Assembly: GCA_946479745.1 (NCBI GenBank)
Contig: CAMLGZ010000010.1
Coordinates: forward strand, 1-64,000
Direction of reading: 5' to 3'
DNA: 64,000 bases
DNA from: an uncultured Pseudoxanthomonas sp.
GTDB taxonomy: Bacteria > Pseudomonadota > Gammaproteobacteria > Xanthomonadales > Xanthomonadaceae
Position 1 is the stretch's first letter. Every line of letters begins with the position of its first letter. The position numbers and the translations under genes were made by a program. The notes under the pieces were generated by a model, which worked only from the letters and a program-made list of their open reading frames with translations, did not search any database and was not told the origin of the DNA. Positions 60,053 to 64,000 of the stretch are shown piece by piece.

Positions 60053-60520
60053 ATGAAACGACTGGATTCCGCTGCCCGCTTTGTTCCGACCATCACACTG
60101 CTTCTGGCGGCGTTGTGCGCAGGGTGCGCCGCGGGCGACGCGCGTCCGCAACCGTCGCCTTCTTCTTCGGCCGCCTCAACGTCGCAGTCTTCGCCATCAT
60201 CCACTTCGTTGCCCGAATGGCTCCGCGTCAAGATCGGGCAGTACGAAGCGTTGCCGGCCGATCGCGCGCCGCTCGGCATCTGGCGGATCACCCACAATGG
60301 TCAGGCTGCCTACTATTTGTATTCGCCCTGTTGCGATCAGTACAACCCGTTGTTCGACGCGGGCGGAACCGAGATCTGCAATCCTTCGGGCGGATTCACC
60401 GGCAGAGGCGACGGCAAATGCCCGGAGCCGATGGACCGGGGAACGAAAGCCGTACCGGTTTGGTCGCACCCCGCTTCGACGTCGCAGACCGACGACCCTC
60501 CCGGCCTGATGCGTAACTGA
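60053..60520 (+). CDS. Lipoprotein with DUF6970-like domain
   Basis: 155 residues from the ATG at 60053. LLLAALCAGCAAG supplies the lipobox (Cys at about residue 25), then a Ser/Pro-rich linker (about 32-55). The globular end has LPEWLRVKIGQYEALP, YLYSPCCDQYNPLFDAGG and EICNPSGGFTGRGDGKCPEP, with the CC, C and C cysteines of a small DUF6970-type domain. Anchored in the envelope; function unknown. 112 bases after the glycine-zipper gene. Confidence 0.7.
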   Translation: MKRLDSAARFVPTITLLLAALCAGCAAGDARPQPSPSSSAASTSQSSPSSTSLPEWLRVKIGQYEALPADRAPLGIWRITHNGQAAYYLYSPCCDQYNPLFDAGGTEICNPSGGFTGRGDGKCPEPMDRGTKAVPVWSHPASTSQTDDPPGLMRN

Positions 60521-60589
60521 AGCTCGGTTATCGCGCAGGCGTCATAGGCGATGAATGCAGCCGCCGTCGTCAGGTCCGCCTCGTGCGAT

Positions 60590-61483
60590 CTACTTTCGGG
60601 CGGTAAATTCGAAGTCCACCACCACCGGGAAATGGTCCGAAGGATAGCGGCTGCGGCGGTGGGTGGTTACGGTCTTGGCCGATTTGACCTGCAGTCCGCG
60701 GAACAGGATCCAGTCGATGCGCCCGTCCGCTTTACCGGTGAAGTCGTGGAACGTGGCCGGCGGGCCAAGACGTTGCGGTGCAGCCGTCCAGGCATCGGTC
60801 AGCACGCTGGTCAACAGGGTATGCGTGGGACCGTCCGGCGCGGTGTTGAAGTCGCCGGTGACAATGACCGGCTCATCGGCCGACAGTTGCCGCAAGCGCG
60901 CCAGAATGAGCGCGGCGCCGCGTTCGCGGGCGGGTTCGTCTTCCTCGCGGTAGGGAAGGTGGGTGTTGTAGAGGACGAAGGTCGCGCCATCGGCGATGCG
61001 CTGGAAGCGCGCCCAGGTCACCATGCGCGGGTACAGGTTTCCCCAGCTGATGCTGCCCACCGTCTCGGGCGTATCGGACAACCAGAAATCGCCGGTCGCC
61101 AGCACCCGCAGACGGTCCTTGCGATAGAAAACGCCCATGTGTTCGTCCCCATCGCCGCCACGGCGACCCTGACCGAACCACGCGTACTGCGGCAACCGCG
61201 CCACCAGTTCGTCGCCTTGGCGCTTGAACAACTCTTGCGTTCCGATGAGGTCGGGATTTTCCTGCGCCACCATCGTCGCTGCCAACGCACGCCTGGCTTC
61301 CCAGCGGTTGGCGCCATCGCTGTCCGTCAGCAGACGCACATTGAAAGTCATCACTCGAAGCGGCTGCGCCATCGCCGGCCCACAGACCAGCAAACCGATC
61401 GCCAGTCCGATCGTCAACCACCGCCGGATCCGATTGCTGGCGGTACTGCGGCGTTTGCGCGGAGCGCGAAGGAGCAGGGACAT
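60590..61483 (-). CDS. Exported endonuclease/exonuclease/phosphatase family protein
   Basis: 297 residues from the ATG at 61483. A signal peptide with arginines ends near AMAQ (about residue 40). The EEP motifs are clear: RVMTFNVRL (Asn), LIGTQELF (Glu, about 82), YNTHLPY (about 180), VIVTGDFNTAP (Asp/Asn, about 213), RIDWILFRG (about 260) and YPSDHFPVVVDFEF (His, about 283). The enzyme hydrolyses a phosphodiester or phosphomonoester with divalent metal; being exported it may act on extracellular nucleic acid, sphingolipid-like or sugar-phosphate substrates. Monocistronic. Confidence 0.92.
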   Translation of the reverse strand: MSLLLRAPRKRRSTASNRIRRWLTIGLAIGLLVCGPAMAQPLRVMTFNVRLLTDSDGANRWEARRALAATMVAQENPDLIGTQELFKRQGDELVARLPQYAWFGQGRRGGDGDEHMGVFYRKDRLRVLATGDFWLSDTPETVGSISWGNLYPRMVTWARFQRIADGATFVLYNTHLPYREEDEPARERGAALILARLRQLSADEPVIVTGDFNTAPDGPTHTLLTSVLTDAWTAAPQRLGPPATFHDFTGKADGRIDWILFRGLQVKSAKTVTTHRRSRYPSDHFPVVVDFEFTARK

Positions 61484-61705
61484 GCGATCACCCGAAGCGG
61501 CCAGTAGGTATCCGGAGTCTAGTACAAGCATCGTCAGGATGAAGTGTCATTGTTCCGTAACCGAAAAGCGATGGTTCGCAGTCCCGCAGCTCGCACTCCT
61601 ACATCACGACTCCATGACTGGTGCGCACGGTAGCGTCGAGTCGAGCACGGGCACCCATCGTGAACCACGGCGTGAGTGCGCGCAGTCCGCGATGACCAGG
61701 ACGAT

Positions 61706-62134
61706 TCAGAACGTCACCTTGACCGAAGGCGCGCTTCGTTGGGCTTCGCCGTGGTACACGGCTTCTATATTGTTGCCGTCCGGATCCAGCACGAAGGCGC
61801 CGTAGTAGCCCGGATGGTAGGGGCGCACGCCGGGTGCGCCGTTGTCGCGTCCCCCGTTCTTCAATGCGGCCTTGTAGAAATCGTCGACCATGGTCCGGTC
61901 CCTCGCTTGAAAGGCCAGGTGGTGGCGGCCGGTAAGTTCGCCCTGGGCCGCTTCGCTGTCCGGAGTGGAGACGAACAACTCGTCGGCCCAGAAGAAATCT
62001 TTGCCCGAACCGGCCATGGGAATGTTGAGCTCTCCAAATACGGCTTCGTAAAACCGTCGGCTGGCCTCCAGGTCTTCCACTACGAGTTGAATGTGGTCGA
62101 TCAATCGTCCGCGATGCAGTTCCTGGGTTTCCAT
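61706..62134 (-). CDS. VOC (glyoxalase/bleomycin resistance/dioxygenase) superfamily protein
   Basis: 142 residues. IDHIQLVVEDLEASRRFYEA (about residues 12-31) and HHLAFQARDRTMVDDFYKAA (about 70-89) are the paired beta-alpha-beta modules, ending YGAFVLDPDGNNIEAVYHG (about 110-128) with the metal-ligand Glu. Single VOC domain, cytosolic; may be a resistance protein or a metal-dependent enzyme of unknown substrate. 222 bases separate it from the EEP gene upstream, opposite the reading direction of nothing else. Confidence 0.87.
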   Translation of the reverse strand: METQELHRGRLIDHIQLVVEDLEASRRFYEAVFGELNIPMAGSGKDFFWADELFVSTPDSEAAQGELTGRHHLAFQARDRTMVDDFYKAALKNGGRDNGAPGVRPYHPGYYGAFVLDPDGNNIEAVYHGEAQRSAPSVKVTF

Positions 62135-62235
62135 AAGAACTCCTGCTCACTCAGGGGAAAGGAATAGTAGGCATTGGCCCACGCAATTTCCTTCACAAGG
62201 TTTTGACTCGGAATTCTCGGCTCTACAAAAGGATT

Positions 62236-63480
62236 TCAGATGGATTGACTGCCCGATTCCGGCAATTCCGCCCTGCGCCTCAAGAGAAAACGAAAGAACG
62301 GACCAGTGAGAAGAGTGGATAGCACGGCAAGCGTGACCAGGGCTGCGAAGGCATGTTCGGAGAGCAGCCCCTTGTCGCGCAGGATCGTGGCGGCCACGAT
62401 CTCCATCAAGCCCTTGCATTGCAGAAGCGCGCCGATGGCCAGCGATTCCCGTCGGGACAACGGAGAAGCTGGCGGACAGATCAATACGGCAGCGAGTTTG
62501 GCCGCGACCGAGATGGCCAGCAATGCCAAGGAAGCCTGCAACGAAGCCCAGCCGAGTGCGTCCCCATCGATCTTCAGGCCGCTATGCCCGAAAAACAAAG
62601 GAGCCAGACCGAGCAACGCGAACTGGCCGATGCGCTCGACGGGCAGTCGGCGCGCCCATGCAGGCGGAATCACCGCACCGGCAAAATAGGCACCCAGCAA
62701 GGCGTGCAGACCCAACTGCGAACTCGCCCAGGAACCGGCTATCAGATAGAGGGGCAGCATCAGCCAGACCGTCCATCCGGGCGGCACAGAATTCCTGCGG
62801 CGGCTCATGGAACCCAACGCCACCATCGCCACCGGCACCGCGAGCGCCAACAACTGCAGCGACGATCCACCGGACAGTGCGGCATTGCCATCGGCGACCA
62901 GCAGAAGCAGGGCCAAGCCGATCCACAGCACCGCGTCGTCGATTACGGCGATACGTACTGCCATCTGGCTAAGGGGGCGATGCAGTGGTCCCAGCTCGCG
63001 GACAATGCCGATCAATACCGGTAACGCGCTGACCGCAACGCACAAGCCGATGGCGATCGCGCCCAGCGCGCGATCGCCGTTAGGCGCCGCCCAGTTCGGC
63101 AACGCTGCGAAGTAGTGGTATGCGGCCAGTGTGCCGACCACGAAAGGCAACAACAACGCGAGCGCCGCGCTGGCTACGAACCGGAATACCGGCCTGCGCG
63201 CTGCGACCGGTAGATCCGCCGGGGAATCGATATGCGCGGACTGCCGCGTCTCCAGACCGGCGGTAAAGGCCAGCAGCAACACGCCGATCCAGCCGATCTT
63301 GTCGCCAATCACCGACGGCACGCCCAGTGAGGCCGGCAACCCCCCGGTGGCCGCCAATACCAGCCCGATGATGATCGGAATCACCGCTATCGGTATCGAG
63401 CGACCGAGCAAACGCCATAGCGTCCATGCGAGAAGGATGAAGATCAGCGCATCGGCGGCGGCAGCAATAATTGCGTGCAT
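62236..63480 (-). CDS. CPA2-type cation:proton antiporter
   Basis: 414 residues from the ATG at 63480, with about 11 to 13 membrane spans throughout. IPIIIGLVLAATGGLPASLG, WIGVLLLAFTAGLETR and IGLCVAVSALPVLIGIVREL are typical Kef/CPA2 segments (the TAGLE and the VSALPV motif near the discontinuous helix), and VIDDAVLWIGLALLLL follows, with the aspartate pair of the ion path. No C-terminal TrkA domain. It exchanges Na+ or K+ for protons in the inner membrane. It begins 4 bases after the LacI-type gene, so the two are one transcript. Confidence 0.9.
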   Translation of the reverse strand: MHAIIAAAADALIFILLAWTLWRLLGRSIPIAVIPIIIGLVLAATGGLPASLGVPSVIGDKIGWIGVLLLAFTAGLETRQSAHIDSPADLPVAARRPVFRFVASAALALLLPFVVGTLAAYHYFAALPNWAAPNGDRALGAIAIGLCVAVSALPVLIGIVRELGPLHRPLSQMAVRIAVIDDAVLWIGLALLLLVADGNAALSGGSSLQLLALAVPVAMVALGSMSRRRNSVPPGWTVWLMLPLYLIAGSWASSQLGLHALLGAYFAGAVIPPAWARRLPVERIGQFALLGLAPLFFGHSGLKIDGDALGWASLQASLALLAISVAAKLAAVLICPPASPLSRRESLAIGALLQCKGLMEIVAATILRDKGLLSEHAFAALVTLAVLSTLLTGPFFRFLLRRRAELPESGSQSI

Positions 63481-63484
63481 GGGC

Positions 63485-64000
63485 TCAGCGTACCGTAACC
63501 GGTGCAGGTTGCTTCGGCGGTCTGGTCGATTCGCGGAACAACAGGGTGTGTTCGACGTGGACCATGCGGCCGGCACCCGGCGTACGGATCCGCTCCAGCA
63601 ATTGCAGAGTCGCGAGCCGGCCCATTTCCGCAGTCGGCTGGCGCACCGTGGTCAGGGCAGGGTAGATATGGCGCGCAATGGGCGTGTCGTCGAAACCGCA
63701 GACCGACAAGTCGCGCGGCACGGCCAGCCCGCGCTCGCCGGCCGCGCGGATCACACCGGCGGCCATGTCGTCGTTGGCGGCGAAGATCGCGGTAGGCGGG
63801 TCGGCCAGGTCGAGCAATCGGTTCGCCCCGCCTATGCCCGACTCGAATGAGAATTCGCCCTGAGTCACCAGTGCCGCGTCGTAGGCGATACCGGCTTTAC
63901 GCAAAGCTTCGCGATACCCGGTGTGGCGCCACTGACAGGCACCGTGCAACCGCGGACCCTTGATGTGGCCGATGCGCCTGTGCCCCAGCGCTATCAATCC
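63485..64000 (-). CDS. LacI family transcriptional regulator, C-terminal part
   Basis: The frame is open to the window edge at 64000, so the N-terminal HTH and start are outside; about 172 residues are visible. MIALGHRRIGHIKGP, PTAIFAANDDMAAGVIRA, VPRDLSVCGFDDTPIARHI and PALTTVRQPTAEMGRLA are the periplasmic-binding-like half of LacI/GalR regulators, which respond to sugars. It lies upstream of the antiporter gene, 4 bases away, and so is probably co-transcribed with it. Confidence 0.93.
   Translation of the reverse strand, partial: GLIALGHRRIGHIKGPRLHGACQWRHTGYREALRKAGIAYDAALVTQGEFSFESGIGGANRLLDLADPPTAIFAANDDMAAGVIRAAGERGLAVPRDLSVCGFDDTPIARHIYPALTTVRQPTAEMGRLATLQLLERIRTPGAGRMVHVEHTLLFRESTRPPKQPAPVTVR

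Overview
The window is a GC-rich stretch of a gammaproteobacterial chromosome, most likely from the order Xanthomonadales (Lysobacteraceae or Rhodanobacteraceae). This placement is an inference. It rests on the two TonB-dependent receptors, the many dispersed palindromic REP-type repeats, relics of REP-associated tyrosine transposase (RAYT) genes, an XAC0095-like small protein gene, and 59-base-type integron recombination sites like those of xanthomonad chromosomal integrons. No rRNA, tRNA or CRISPR array was seen.

Left end (1-4.4 kb): the end of an L,D-transpeptidase gene, then a run of same-strand genes (small membrane protein, DUF2277, glutathione S-transferase, lipoprotein, DUF998) separated by four related 59-60 bp attC-like sites. 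This is a sedentary integron cassette array without an integrase in view.

4.6-31 kb: mostly ordinary accessory metabolism and regulation. There are three regulator-enzyme pairs: LysR with an aldo/keto reductase, AraC with two alpha/beta hydrolases and an isochorismatase-like enzyme, and LysR with an NmrA-type oxidoreductase plus an XRE/MmyB-type regulator. A TonB receptor is translationally coupled to a YdcF-like protein. Two DUF1963 proteins, a three-MHYT/GGDEF/EAL cyclic-di-GMP enzyme and several exported proteins of unknown role follow. At 28.96-32.17 kb three tightly spaced genes (DUF1080 hydrolase, GMC oxidoreductase, Tat-exported gluconate-dehydrogenase-type small subunit) look like a periplasmic 3-keto-glycoside module. 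Two near-identical 368 bp elements (6.7 and 24.5 kb) carry an internally deleted RAYT gene between inverted REP ends and look like non-autonomous mobile elements.

32.2-38.9 kb: an AT-richer island holding a SIR2-HerA antiphage pair with overlapping reading frames. A KTSC-domain protein, two membrane-anchored proteins of unknown function (one with a long coiled coil) and a coupled 29-codon mini-ORF follow. An imperfect direct repeat lies on either side (about 32.30 and 38.84 kb). At its right side a non-coding segment with a terminator hairpin and a three-way-junction-like fold with a GCAA tetraloop precedes the intact XAC0095-like gene.

39-64 kb: a duplicated-domain lipoprotein, AraC with a carboxymuconolactone decarboxylase-like protein, Lrp with a diaminopropionate ammonia-lyase-like enzyme and an M20 peptidase, two GSTs, a large TonB receptor, a HTH regulator with a Vgb-like beta-propeller, three SRPBCC proteins, an MFS transporter, a glycine-zipper protein, an endonuclease/exonuclease/phosphatase protein, a VOC protein, and a LacI regulator followed closely by a CPA2-type cation:proton antiporter. 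All calls are from reading the sequence; no database search was possible.
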